A stretch of 8,541 nt of DNA from CAZMGG01 sp964565715 (GTDB lineage: Bacteria; Planctomycetota; UBA1135; UBA2386). Made by a program: the position numbers and the translations under genes. How positions within the stretch are numbered: position 1 is the stretch's first letter; each line of letters begins with the position of its first letter. The DNA lies in assembly GCA_964565715.1 (NCBI GenBank), contig CAZMGG010000187.1, positions 1 to 8,541 on the forward strand, in the 5' to 3' direction. Below the pieces are notes generated by a model. It saw nothing but the letters and a program-made list of their open reading frames with translations, was not told the DNA's origin and ran no database searches. This document shows positions 1 to 6,712 of this stretch, piece by piece.

Positions 1-2
1 GC

Positions 3-368
3 ATCCACCCGGTGGCCGGCCGCATGCCGGGCCACATGAACGTGCTGCTGGCCGAGGCCGACGTGCCCTACGAGCAGCTCTGGGAGATGGAGCGCATCAA
101 CGGCGACTTCAAGAACACCGACGTGGTGATCGTGGTCGGCGCCAACGACGTGGTGAACCCGGCGGCCCGCGAGAACACCGGCCCGATCGCCGGCATGCCG
201 ATCCTCGACGTCGACCAGGCCCGCACGGTCGTGGTGATCAAGCGGTCGCTGTCGCCGGGCTACGCCGGCATCCGCAACCCGCTGTTCGACCTGCCCAACT
301 GCCTGATGGTGTTCCTCGACGCCAAGGAGGCGCTCGAGGGCATGGTCAAGGAAGTGAAGGACCTCTGA
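3..368 (+). CDS. pntB: NAD(P) transhydrogenase subunit beta, C-terminal part (5' truncated by window)
   Basis: This is the C-terminal NADP(H)-binding domain (domain III) of the proton-translocating nicotinamide nucleotide transhydrogenase. The enzyme sits in the cytoplasmic membrane and couples proton entry to hydride transfer from NADH to NADP+, supplying NADPH. About 121 residues are visible, open from the left edge. They contain the family's characteristic blocks in order: IHPVAGRMPGHMNVLLAEA, then VPYEQLWEMERIN, then VIVVGANDVVNPAA (NADP-binding loop), GMPILDV, and VVIKRSLSPGYAGIRNPLF near the end. They line up without gaps with my recollection of E. coli PntB. The membrane domain and the rest of domain III lie to the left of the window. 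The gene converges on the minus-strand antiporter with only 19 nt between the two stop codons. The ATG/GTG codons inside the visible part are internal, because the reading frame and the conserved IHPV motif extend to the edge. Confidence 0.97.
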   Translation: MHPVAGRMPGHMNVLLAEADVPYEQLWEMERINGDFKNTDVVIVVGANDVVNPAARENTGPIAGMPILDVDQARTVVVIKRSLSPGYAGIRNPLFDLPNCLMVFLDAKEALEGMVKEVKDL

Positions 369-376
369 GCCGCGGG

Positions 377-406
377 TGCCCGGCCGGTCAGCGGACCGGC
401 TGGGCG
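377..406. terminator. Stem-loop between convergent pntB and antiporter genes, possible bidirectional terminator
   Basis: Bases 379-389 can pair with 394-404 around the 4-nt loop AGCG, with one G·T wobble (382/401). The pairing can be extended by G378-C405 and a T377·G406 wobble. The stem is therefore 11-13 bp and almost entirely G/C. It lies just after the pntB stop (366-368) and covers the stop codon of the minus-strand antiporter (388-390). Neither strand has a T-tract after the stem, so it is not a textbook Rho-independent terminator. It could still end or stabilise both converging transcripts, or block read-through. The stem is seen in the sequence; its role is inferred. Confidence 0.45.
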
Positions 407-1578
407 AGGCCGACCTTGGGCGGCGGCGAGCCGTCCTTCTTCAGCGGCACGGGGTGCCAGCCCACCACGAACAGGATCGCCAGGAAGCCGAGCACGTAGC
501 CCAGCGCCACGTGCCAGCCGTGCCGGACCCACTGCACGGCGGACTTGGCCTGCGGGAAGAAGCCCGACAGCGCCACGCCGGCGGACGAGCCGAACCAGAG
601 CATCGAGCCGCCGTAGCCCACCGCGAACGCCAGCAGGCCCCAGTCGAAGCCGCCCTGGGTGAGCGCCAGCTTGGTGAGCGGGATGTTGTCGAAGAACGCC
701 GAGACGATGCCGAGCCCGAAGGCCGTGCTGACCGACGCGTCGGGCAGTTCCTCGACGGGCATCATCGAGGCGCTGACCACCAGGCACAGCAGGAACACCG
801 TGCCGCGCACGGCGCCGCCCAGCACCTTCCAGTGCGGCCGGCGGACCAGGGCGCCGAGCAGGATCGCCGTCCAGACGCCGGCGGCCGGCATGCCGAGCCC
901 GATGTTGGCGCCGATCGCCCCCACCAGGATCAGGCCGACGATGCCGAGCTGCGCGTAGTCGACGTGCACGGCCGGCCCGCTGGCGCGGATCATCGGCTGG
1001 AACACGTTCTGCTGCCGCGAGGCGAAGAAGCCGATCACCGCGAGCGCGGCGACGCTGCCCACCGCCGCGTGCGCCACGTCCCAGGGCGACGCTCCGGCGA
1101 TCCACATCATCGTGGTGGTGGTGTCGCCGACCACCGAACCGGCGCCGCCGGCGTTGCTGGCGGCGACGATCGCCGCCAGGTAGCCGATGTGGACCTTGCC
1201 GCCGAACAGCGCCATCGCGGCGGATCCGCCGATCAGGGCCGCGGCGATGTTGTCGAGCACCGCCGACAGCACGCAGACCAGCACGAGCAGGAGGAAGGCC
1301 CCCAGCCGGCCGCCGGGGAGCACCTGGGTCAGCCGGTTCGGCAGGTGCGAGCGCTCGAAGAAGTCCGCCAGCAGGGCGAAGCCGAGCAGCAGACCACCCA
1401 GGTTCAGCAGATCCTTGCTCTCGTGCAGGAGGTGCTCGCCGACGTGGAAACCGGTGCTGAACCGGACCACGGTCACCGCGCAGAGGCCGGCGATGGCGAA
1501 CAGCATGGCCTTCTGGTGCTTGGCGGCGATGCCGAACAGCGTGAGAGCGAACAGGCCGAACAGGATGTAGGTGGTCAC
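388..1578 (-). CDS. NhaD-like / ion-transporter-superfamily antiporter, short divergent type
   Basis: A 396-residue integral membrane protein with roughly ten or more hydrophobic segments. It belongs to the ArsB/NhaD-type ion transporter superfamily and is most likely a Na+/H+ antiporter of the cytoplasmic membrane. Two half-repeats are visible. The first has an SAVLDN motif (residues 105-110) followed by NAGGAGSVVGDTTTTMMW (142-159), close to the NhaD signature NAGGAWSPxGD. The second has SAFFDNIP (293-300) followed by GGSMLWFGSSAGVALSG (323-339). It is about 50 residues shorter than its upstream neighbour and lacks that protein's VEWDTLLFF block, so substrate and stoichiometry are uncertain. 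The start is a GTG (TGA lies in frame just upstream), with only a weak purine-rich sequence (TGAAGTGA) before it. It follows the NhaD gene by 73 nt in the same direction, so co-transcription is likely. An alternative identity is a citrate/anion permease of the same superfamily. Confidence 0.75.
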   Translation of the reverse strand: MTTYILFGLFALTLFGIAAKHQKAMLFAIAGLCAVTVVRFSTGFHVGEHLLHESKDLLNLGGLLLGFALLADFFERSHLPNRLTQVLPGGRLGAFLLLVLVCVLSAVLDNIAAALIGGSAAMALFGGKVHIGYLAAIVAASNAGGAGSVVGDTTTTMMWIAGASPWDVAHAAVGSVAALAVIGFFASRQQNVFQPMIRASGPAVHVDYAQLGIVGLILVGAIGANIGLGMPAAGVWTAILLGALVRRPHWKVLGGAVRGTVFLLCLVVSASMMPVEELPDASVSTAFGLGIVSAFFDNIPLTKLALTQGGFDWGLLAFAVGYGGSMLWFGSSAGVALSGFFPQAKSAVQWVRHGWHVALGYVLGFLAILFVVGWHPVPLKKDGSPPPKVGLAQPVR

Positions 1579-1651
1579 GTCAGGATCACTTCATTGGCAG
1601 AGGTGTGTTGGGTCTTGGGTGGAGTGGCTTGGACACGACGAGGGGTTCGGG

Positions 1652-3001
1652 CTAGCCGGGCGGCGGCGCCGGCGGTGCGTTGAGCAGCCAGTGGAGCACG
1701 ATCGAAAGGGCGTAGCCCAGCGCGATGGCCGGCGCCCACTTCAGATGCCCCATGAAGGTGTAGTGGCCGCGGGCGGCGCCCATCAGCGCGACGCCGGCGG
1801 CGGAGCCCACCGACAGCAGGGAGCCGCCGACGCCAGCGGTGAGCGTCACCAGGCACCACTGGTAGATGTTGGCATCCGGCGTGGTGCCCATCGCCGGGTC
1901 CATGGTCAGCACGGCGAACATCACCGGCACGTTGTCGATCACCGCGCTCAGCAGGCCGACGCCGACGTTGGCCCAGGTCGGGCCCAGATCCTGGTAGAGG
2001 AACGTCGAGGCCTCGGCCAGGTAGCCGAGTTCGCCGAGCGAGCCGACGCACATGATGACGCCGAAGAAGAACAGCAGCGTGTCCCATTCGACCGAGGCGA
2101 CGTCGTGGAACACGTCCAGCGGCTCGGCCATGTTGCGCCGGGCCTGGTGCAGGCGCAGGTAGCCGTAGATGAAGTAGTAGGTGAGCCCCGTGGTCATGCC
2201 GAGGAAGGGCGGCAGGTGCAGGGCCATGTGGAACGTGATCGCCGTGCCGATGGTCAGCAGGAACAGCACCACCACCACCAGCCAGCCGTCCTTCAGCACG
2301 ACCTTCTCGCGCAGCGGCTCCGGGCGCGTCTTCGGCACGAACAGGCTCATGATCACCGCCGGCACCAGCCAGTTGGCCAGCGACGGCACGAAGATCTGCA
2401 GGAACTGGCCGGCGGAGACCTTGTTGGCGGTCCACACCATCAGGGTCGTGATGTCGCCGAACGGCGACCAGGCGCCGCCGGCGTTGGCGGCGACCACGAT
2501 GTTGGTGCACGCGGCGCAGATGAAGGCTGGGTTGCCGCGGCCGACGGTCACCGCCACCGTGCCCATCAGCAGCGCCGTGGTCAGGTTGTCGGCGATCGGG
2601 CTGATGAAGAACGCCATGGTGCCAGTGGTCCAGAACACCGCGCGCAGGCCGAACCCCGCTGACACCAGCCAGGCGTTGATGCGGAGGAAGACGTTGTGCT
2701 TGGCGATGGCGGAGATGTAGCTCATCGCCACCATCAGGAAGAGGAACAGGGCGCCGTACTCGGCGACCAGGTGCATCACCCGTTCCTCGATGTGCTTGTC
2801 GTTCGTGCCGCCGCTGTAGTGGTAGGCGAGCGCCGTCAGGATCCACATCACGCCGGCGGCGCCCATCACGGGCTTCGACTTGCGCAGGTGGATGCGCTCC
2901 TCGAACACCACCAGCAGGTAGGCCACGACGAACAGGCCGAGGGCCACCACGGCGTGCGGGGTGCCGGTCAGCGAATGCGCTTCGGAGAACAGGGCGGTCA
3001 A
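1652..3001 (-). CDS. nhaD: NhaD-type Na+/H+ antiporter
   Basis: A 449-residue, roughly 11-12-segment membrane protein of the NhaD family, which exchanges cytoplasmic Na+ (or Li+) for H+. Signature blocks seen: ISPIADNLTTALLMG (133-147, D138/N139), NAGGAWSPFGDITTLMVW (173-190), VEWDTLLFFFG (304-314), SAVIDNVPVMFA (352-363, D356/N357) and GGSLLSVGSAAGVALMG (392-408). The paired acidic DN motifs and the serine/glycine loops in each half are what the family's inverted-repeat fold predicts. I chose the TTG at 3001 as start because GAGG lies 5 nt upstream and the protein then starts shortly before the first membrane helix. An ATG at 3112 is in frame and would add 37 residues. That extension is proline-rich, holds two CTA codons that are unusual for this gene set, and contains a hairpin, so I treat it as leader. 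The next gene downstream is a second superfamily member. Function is confident; the start is moderate. Confidence 0.9.
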   Translation of the reverse strand: MTALFSEAHSLTGTPHAVVALGLFVVAYLLVVFEERIHLRKSKPVMGAAGVMWILTALAYHYSGGTNDKHIEERVMHLVAEYGALFLFLMVAMSYISAIAKHNVFLRINAWLVSAGFGLRAVFWTTGTMAFFISPIADNLTTALLMGTVAVTVGRGNPAFICAACTNIVVAANAGGAWSPFGDITTLMVWTANKVSAGQFLQIFVPSLANWLVPAVIMSLFVPKTRPEPLREKVVLKDGWLVVVVLFLLTIGTAITFHMALHLPPFLGMTTGLTYYFIYGYLRLHQARRNMAEPLDVFHDVASVEWDTLLFFFGVIMCVGSLGELGYLAEASTFLYQDLGPTWANVGVGLLSAVIDNVPVMFAVLTMDPAMGTTPDANIYQWCLVTLTAGVGGSLLSVGSAAGVALMGAARGHYTFMGHLKWAPAIALGYALSIVLHWLLNAPPAPPPG

Positions 3002-3006
3002 GGATG

Positions 3007-3010
3007 CCTC
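3007..3010 (-). promoter_or_regulatory. Ribosome binding site supporting the TTG start of nhaD
   Basis: On the minus strand GAGG ends 5 nt before the TTG at 3001. This is the main reason for preferring that start over the in-frame ATG at 3112, in front of which I see no comparable site. The motif is only four bases, so the support is moderate. Confidence 0.45.
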
Positions 3011-3060
3011 GCGAACTGGGACTAGATCGACCAGCGGGACGGCGGGGGCGCACGCGGGGG

Positions 3061-3079
3061 CAAACCGCCCTTGGGGCGG
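3061..3079 (-). terminator. Short GC-rich hairpin in the SWIM-nhaD gap, possible weak terminator
   Basis: In the 127-nt gap after the SWIM gene, CCGCCC (3065-3070) pairs perfectly with GGGCGG (3074-3079) around a 3-nt loop. On the minus strand the stem is followed directly by TTT and then G. The position, about 50 nt past the SWIM stop, fits a terminator or attenuator separating the SNF2-SWIM genes from the antiporter genes. The T-run is short, so termination would be weak. The same gap holds a 10-nt perfect palindrome at 3088-3097 (a BamHI-type core). I see no clear -35/-10 promoter in it. Confidence 0.35.
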
Positions 3080-3128
3080 GCGTTCTAGCGGATCCGCCGG
3101 CCCGCGGTCCACGACCGAATCGGGGGGC

Positions 3129-3854
3129 TCAGGAGGCCTGGGTGGGCGGCGGCGCCGGCTGGCCGGCGCGTTCCAGGGCGGCCAGCGCCGCGGCGACGAA
3201 GCGGGCGGGGGTGTTGCCCCGCAGCCAGCGCACCTGGGCCGGGGTGAGCGAGTTGTCCAGCTCGGCGCCCTCGCCCTCGGGGTAGAGCACCGGCTCCTCG
3301 CTGCAGCCGAACGGCAGCGGCGGGTGGTCGTGCTCCGGGGCGACCTGCTTCATCTTCGCCAGGAGGGCGTGCAGGTCGACGCCGCGCATCGTCAGCAGCT
3401 CCCACGGCCGCTCCTCGAGGCGACGGGCGATCAGCTCGTGCAGGGCCAGGACGTGGTGGCAGGGCTTCTCCGGCAGGTCGCAGGTACAGCCCGAGGTGAT
3501 CCGGCGCGAGTCCGGGAACAACGGCTCGCCGCAGACCCGGGCGATCAGGCGATCGAAGGCGCGGGGCACCCGGCCGGCCTCCAGGGCCTCGGCGATGCTG
3601 CGGCTGCGGCGCAGCACCCGCGCCACCGTCGGGAACTCCTTGGTCGGCAGCGTGCGGACGTGCAGGCTGACCTCGTGGATCGAGCCCATCGCGCCCTCCA
3701 TCTCGGCGTGGATGGAGCCGGCGCGGACCCGGACGAAGGGCTTGCGGATGCTGGGCAGCACCTCCAGCGCCATGGCCAGGCGGCGATCCTCGACGCCGCG
3801 GGTCGCCTCCCGGCGCCAGCGCTCGCCGAGCGTCATCGGCTTGCGCTCGCTCAC
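3129..3854 (-). CDS. SWIM zinc-finger domain protein, partner of the SNF2 ATPase
   Basis: A 241-residue soluble protein with a SWIM zinc-binding motif, CxC-x6-CxH, at C123, C125, C132 and H134 (in the stretch SGCTCDLPEKPCHH). SWIM domains are known in bacteria mainly from proteins encoded beside SWI2/SNF2 ATPases, and are thought to bind DNA or mediate protein contacts; the B. subtilis ywqA/ywqB pair is, as I recall, a similar arrangement. The segments on either side (1-110 and 140-241) carry no motif I recognise. The C-terminus, with LTPAQVRWLRGNTPARFVAAAL, looks helical. The start is a GTG whose GTGA overlaps the SNF2 stop codon by 4 nt, with a strong AGGAGG seven nt upstream, so translation of the two is coupled. 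A downstream ATG (residue 7) is possible but less well placed. The molecular role is inferred from context. Confidence 0.88.
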   Translation of the reverse strand: MSERKPMTLGERWRREATRGVEDRRLAMALEVLPSIRKPFVRVRAGSIHAEMEGAMGSIHEVSLHVRTLPTKEFPTVARVLRRSRSIAEALEAGRVPRAFDRLIARVCGEPLFPDSRRITSGCTCDLPEKPCHHVLALHELIARRLEERPWELLTMRGVDLHALLAKMKQVAPEHDHPPLPFGCSEEPVLYPEGEGAELDNSLTPAQVRWLRGNTPARFVAAALAALERAGQPAPPPTQAS

Positions 3855-6631
3855 GCCAGGGCCTCCTGGCGGTTGAGGGTCAGCAGGCGCTTCAGCTCCT
3901 CGTTGTCGAGCTCGGTGATCCAGCTCTCGCCGGCGGCCAGCAGGTTCTCGGCGACCTCGCGCTTGCGCTCCAGCATCTGCTGGATGCGCTCCTCGAGGGT
4001 CCCGGTGCACACGAACTTGTGCACGAACACGTTGCGGGACTGGCCGATGCGGAACGCACGGTCGGTGGCCTGGTCCTCCACCGCCGGATTCCACCAGCGG
4101 TCGTAGTGGAACACGCGGTTGGCCGCGGTCAGGTTGAGGCCGGTGCCGCCGGCCTTGAGCGACAGCACGAAGACCTTGGGGCCGTCGGGCTTCGCCTCCT
4201 GGAACTCGGTGACCATGGTGTCGCGTTCCTTCTGCGGAACGCCGCCGTGCAGGAACAGGGTCTTGGCCCCCACGGTCTCCTCGACGTGCGTCTTCAGGAT
4301 CGAACCCATCTCCTTGAACTGGGTGAAGACGAGGCAGCGATCGCCCTCCTCCAGGGCCTCCTGCAGCATCTCCGCCAGCAGGTCGAGCTTGCCCGAGCGG
4401 CTGGGCAGCGGCGACCCGTCCATCAGGTAGTGGGCCGGGTGGTTGCACACCTGCTTCAGGCGGAGCAGCGTGGTGAGGATGGCGCCGCGGCGCTGGATGC
4501 CCTCGCCGGCGTTCTCGACCTCCTGCAGGCCCTTGCGCACGACCGCCTCGTACAGGATCGCCTGCTCCCGGGTGAGGGTGGCGGCAACGATCTGCTCGGA
4601 CTTCTCCGGCAGGTCGGCGACGATCTCGGGATCGGTCTTCAGGCGACGCAGCACGAACGGCCGCACCAGCCGGGCGAGCGCGGTCATGCTGGTCTGGCGC
4701 CGCTGCTTGACGATCGGGTGCTCGAGGGTCTGCAGGAACTGCGTCCGCGAGCCGAGCAGCCCCTCGTTGAGGAAGTCCATGATCGACCAGAGGTCGAGCG
4801 GCCGGTTCTCGAGCGGCGTGCCGGTCAGCGCCAGACGGAAGTGGCCGCGCAGGCTGCGGGCGACCTTCGACTGCCGCGTCGACGGGTTCTTGATGTTCTG
4901 CGCCTCGTCGAGGATCACGCCGTCGAAGGTGACCTGGGTGAACATCTCCTCGTCGCGCTGCAGCAGGTTGTAGCTGGTCAGCATCACGTCGTGCTCGATG
5001 AGGCACGCGCTGAACTCCTCCGGCGTGCGGGCGCGCAGCTTGCCGTGGTGCAGGGTCACCTTGAGGGTGGGCGAGAAGCGGTGCAGCTCGCGGCGCCAGT
5101 TGCCGAGCACCGACACCGGGCACACGATCAGCAGGCCGCCGCGGTGATCGGTCACGCGCTTGCGCCAGTCGAGGATCATGGCGATGGCCTGCACGGTCTT
5201 GCCGAGGCCCATGTCGTCGGCGAGGCACGCGCCGAAGCCCTGGTCCACCAGGAAGTGCATCCAGGCGTGGCCGCGCTGCTGGTAGGGGCGCAGGGAGCCG
5301 ACGAAATCGGACGACAGCGGGCGGCTCTCGACGGCGCGGGCCTCCTCCAGGCTCTGCAGCAGCCGGTCCAGCCGCGGCGTGCTGGCGATCGACTCCATGG
5401 CGAGGCCGTGCAGGTGCGAGGCGCCGCCGAGCCGCAGGCGCAGGGCGTCGAAGAAGCTCAGCGTCTCGCCCTGCTGCGCCATCGTCTTCTTGAAGCGCAC
5501 CAGGGCCTCGCGGTCCTTGGGCGACAGCAGCACCGGCCGGCGGTCGAGGAAGACCAGCGGCGCCTTGGCGTCCACCAGCCGCTCGAAATCGCTGCTGCTG
5601 ATGTCCTGGTCGCCGATCGCCAGGTTCCAGCGGAAGTCGAACCAGGGGCGTGGATCGCCGGCGACGCCGGGCCGCTCCACCAGGGTCACCTTGGCCGACA
5701 GCCGCTGCATCTGCTCGACGCCGGGCAGGCGCAGTTCGAAGCCCTCGGCCTCGAGCATCGGCAGGTGGTCGAGGATCTGATCCAGCTCCTGGCGGGTCAG
5801 GCTGACCTTGCCTTCGCTCAGGTTGCGGGCGCGCCGGATCGGCGGCAGCTTCTCGGCGACGCGGTTGATGGTGAGCTCGAGCTGGTCCAGGCACTCCTTG
5901 GCGAGCTCGTGCGGGAACAGCGAGGCGTCGATGCGGGCATGGACGCTGTCCAGGGTCTCCCGCAGCTCGGTGGTCGGGATCGGCCGCACCAGCAGCTGCA
6001 GGCCCCAGGGCACGCCTTCCTCGAGGAGCTGCTCGGGGACGATCACCTCCAGGATCGGCTGCATCGGCGTGCGCCAGAACTCCCGGGGCATCCGTTCGGC
6101 CTTCGCGTGGCGCGGCGGCGTCGGTCGCTCGATCCGGTTGAGGGCGTGGCCGACGAAGCTGACCAGCAGGTTGCGCTCGGTGACCGCGTAGACCGGGTCG
6201 TCGGGCAGCGCGAAGCGGGCGGTGGTCAGGCTGCCGGGCACCAGTTCGGCCAGTGCGCAGAGCGCCCAGCACGCCGCCTGGTCGTAGTGCGGCACCACGG
6301 TCAGCACGCCGGGGGCGGTGGCCGGCGAGTACTCGCCGCGTTCGGCCAGCGAACGCGCGAGACGCGCGGCCAGGGCCAGGACGCGCATGCCCGGCGGCAG
6401 CGTGGCGTGGTCGAGACCGGCCAGCCAGGGCGCCGCATCGGCGAGCGGCAGGCCCAGCGCCGGGATGGTCCATAGCGCCGGCGCCACCCGGGAGGCCTGC
6501 GGTCCCTGGCCTTCCTCGCCGTCGTCGCCGGGATCGCCGACCGGCAGCAGCGAGGACTCGTCCGAGGGCAGCAGGATCTGCAGCGAGACCGGTGCGGCCT
6601 TCGGCCCCAGAGGACCCAGCGCCGCGCGCAC
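3851..6631 (-). CDS. SNF2-family DNA-dependent ATPase (DEAD/H-like helicase fold)
   Basis: A 926-residue SWI2/SNF2-type motor that uses ATP to translocate on double-stranded DNA and remodel or strip bound proteins. Motifs in order: LRPYQQRG (447-454), Walker A DDMGLGKT (472-479, K478), Ia LLIVCPVSVLGNW (500-512), Walker B DEAQ (575-578), III LTGTPLEN (602-609), then in the second RecA lobe FTQFKEM (769-775), LKAGGTGLNLTAANRV (825-840) and DQATDRAFRIGQ (853-864) with the arginine pair R858/R861. All catalytic residues are intact. The region about 275-385 resembles the SNF2-helicase-associated domain common in bacterial members; the first 260 residues are not recognised. The start used is GTG with GAGGGGG eight nt upstream. 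However, the open frame continues back to the subunit IV stop, so the true N-terminus may be longer. The protein ends in a GTGA overlap with the SWIM gene. The cellular job (repair, transcription recycling, defence) is not shown by the sequence. Confidence 0.94.
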   Translation of the reverse strand: MRAALGPLGPKAAPVSLQILLPSDESSLLPVGDPGDDGEEGQGPQASRVAPALWTIPALGLPLADAAPWLAGLDHATLPPGMRVLALAARLARSLAERGEYSPATAPGVLTVVPHYDQAACWALCALAELVPGSLTTARFALPDDPVYAVTERNLLVSFVGHALNRIERPTPPRHAKAERMPREFWRTPMQPILEVIVPEQLLEEGVPWGLQLLVRPIPTTELRETLDSVHARIDASLFPHELAKECLDQLELTINRVAEKLPPIRRARNLSEGKVSLTRQELDQILDHLPMLEAEGFELRLPGVEQMQRLSAKVTLVERPGVAGDPRPWFDFRWNLAIGDQDISSSDFERLVDAKAPLVFLDRRPVLLSPKDREALVRFKKTMAQQGETLSFFDALRLRLGGASHLHGLAMESIASTPRLDRLLQSLEEARAVESRPLSSDFVGSLRPYQQRGHAWMHFLVDQGFGACLADDMGLGKTVQAIAMILDWRKRVTDHRGGLLIVCPVSVLGNWRRELHRFSPTLKVTLHHGKLRARTPEEFSACLIEHDVMLTSYNLLQRDEEMFTQVTFDGVILDEAQNIKNPSTRQSKVARSLRGHFRLALTGTPLENRPLDLWSIMDFLNEGLLGSRTQFLQTLEHPIVKQRRQTSMTALARLVRPFVLRRLKTDPEIVADLPEKSEQIVAATLTREQAILYEAVVRKGLQEVENAGEGIQRRGAILTTLLRLKQVCNHPAHYLMDGSPLPSRSGKLDLLAEMLQEALEEGDRCLVFTQFKEMGSILKTHVEETVGAKTLFLHGGVPQKERDTMVTEFQEAKPDGPKVFVLSLKAGGTGLNLTAANRVFHYDRWWNPAVEDQATDRAFRIGQSRNVFVHKFVCTGTLEERIQQMLERKREVAENLLAAGESWITELDNEELKRLLTLNRQEALA
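3862..3867 (-). promoter_or_regulatory. Strong ribosome binding site inside the SNF2 gene, setting the SWIM start
   Basis: AGGAGG on the minus strand, 7 nt before the GTG at 3854. It lies within the last codons of the SNF2 gene and decides the overlapping GTG start of the SWIM gene rather than the ATG six codons later. Confidence 0.75.
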
Positions 6632-6712
6632 CGCCTCGACCCCCTCGGGGTGGTAGAAGGCGACGCGCGCGTCAGCAGGGGCGCGGGCGTGCAGGTACGC
6701 GGCTTCCAGGGG
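6632..6712 (-). other. Gap between subunit IV and SNF2 genes with coding-like reading frame
   Basis: These 81 nt run in frame with the SNF2 gene from directly after the subunit IV TGA, and contain no ATG, GTG or TTG. The 27 codons end in G or C in 24 cases and read as an ordinary soluble sequence (for example EAAYLHARAPADARVAFYHP). A CTG lies 3 nt after the TGA (6707-6709). The minus-strand sequence ACCCC-GAG-GGGGT (6639-6651) could fold over the likely ribosome binding site of the GTG start. I see no terminator or promoter. Confidence 0.5.

Noticed and set aside
1586..1594. Two-codon mini-ORF (ATG AAG TGA) on the minus strand before the second antiporter's GTG
   Set aside because: Too short to separate from chance; mentioned only because it overlaps the weak purine-rich ribosome binding region.
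376..1683. 435-codon plus-strand frame, and neighbouring plus-strand frames to 2662 and 4106
   Set aside because: Antisense shadows of the two antiporter genes and the SWIM gene; composition dominated by H, Q, R, E and G with no membrane or domain signature.
1146..2490. Similar GC-rich stretches near 1146 and 2473 as a possible DNA repeat
   Set aside because: Both encode the conserved NAGGA motif of the two antiporters; this is shared protein ancestry, not a repeat element.
3855..6473. Upstream 5' extension of the SWIM reading frame making a 1114-residue protein
   Set aside because: The extension overlaps the SNF2 gene in another frame and is Arg/Pro/Ala-rich noise. The GTG at 3854 with AGGAGG is the real start.
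4019..6475. 818-codon open frame on the plus strand opposite the SNF2 gene
   Set aside because: It is the antisense shadow of a gene with G/C-ending codons. The translation is low in hydrophobic order, rich in H/Q/R/G, has no recognisable domain, and every catalytic motif is on the minus strand.
3129..6631. SNF2-SWIM pair as an anti-phage defence system
   Set aside because: SNF2 ATPases occur in some defence systems, but no nuclease, methylase, phospholipase or other effector gene is present here and the neighbours are housekeeping energy genes.
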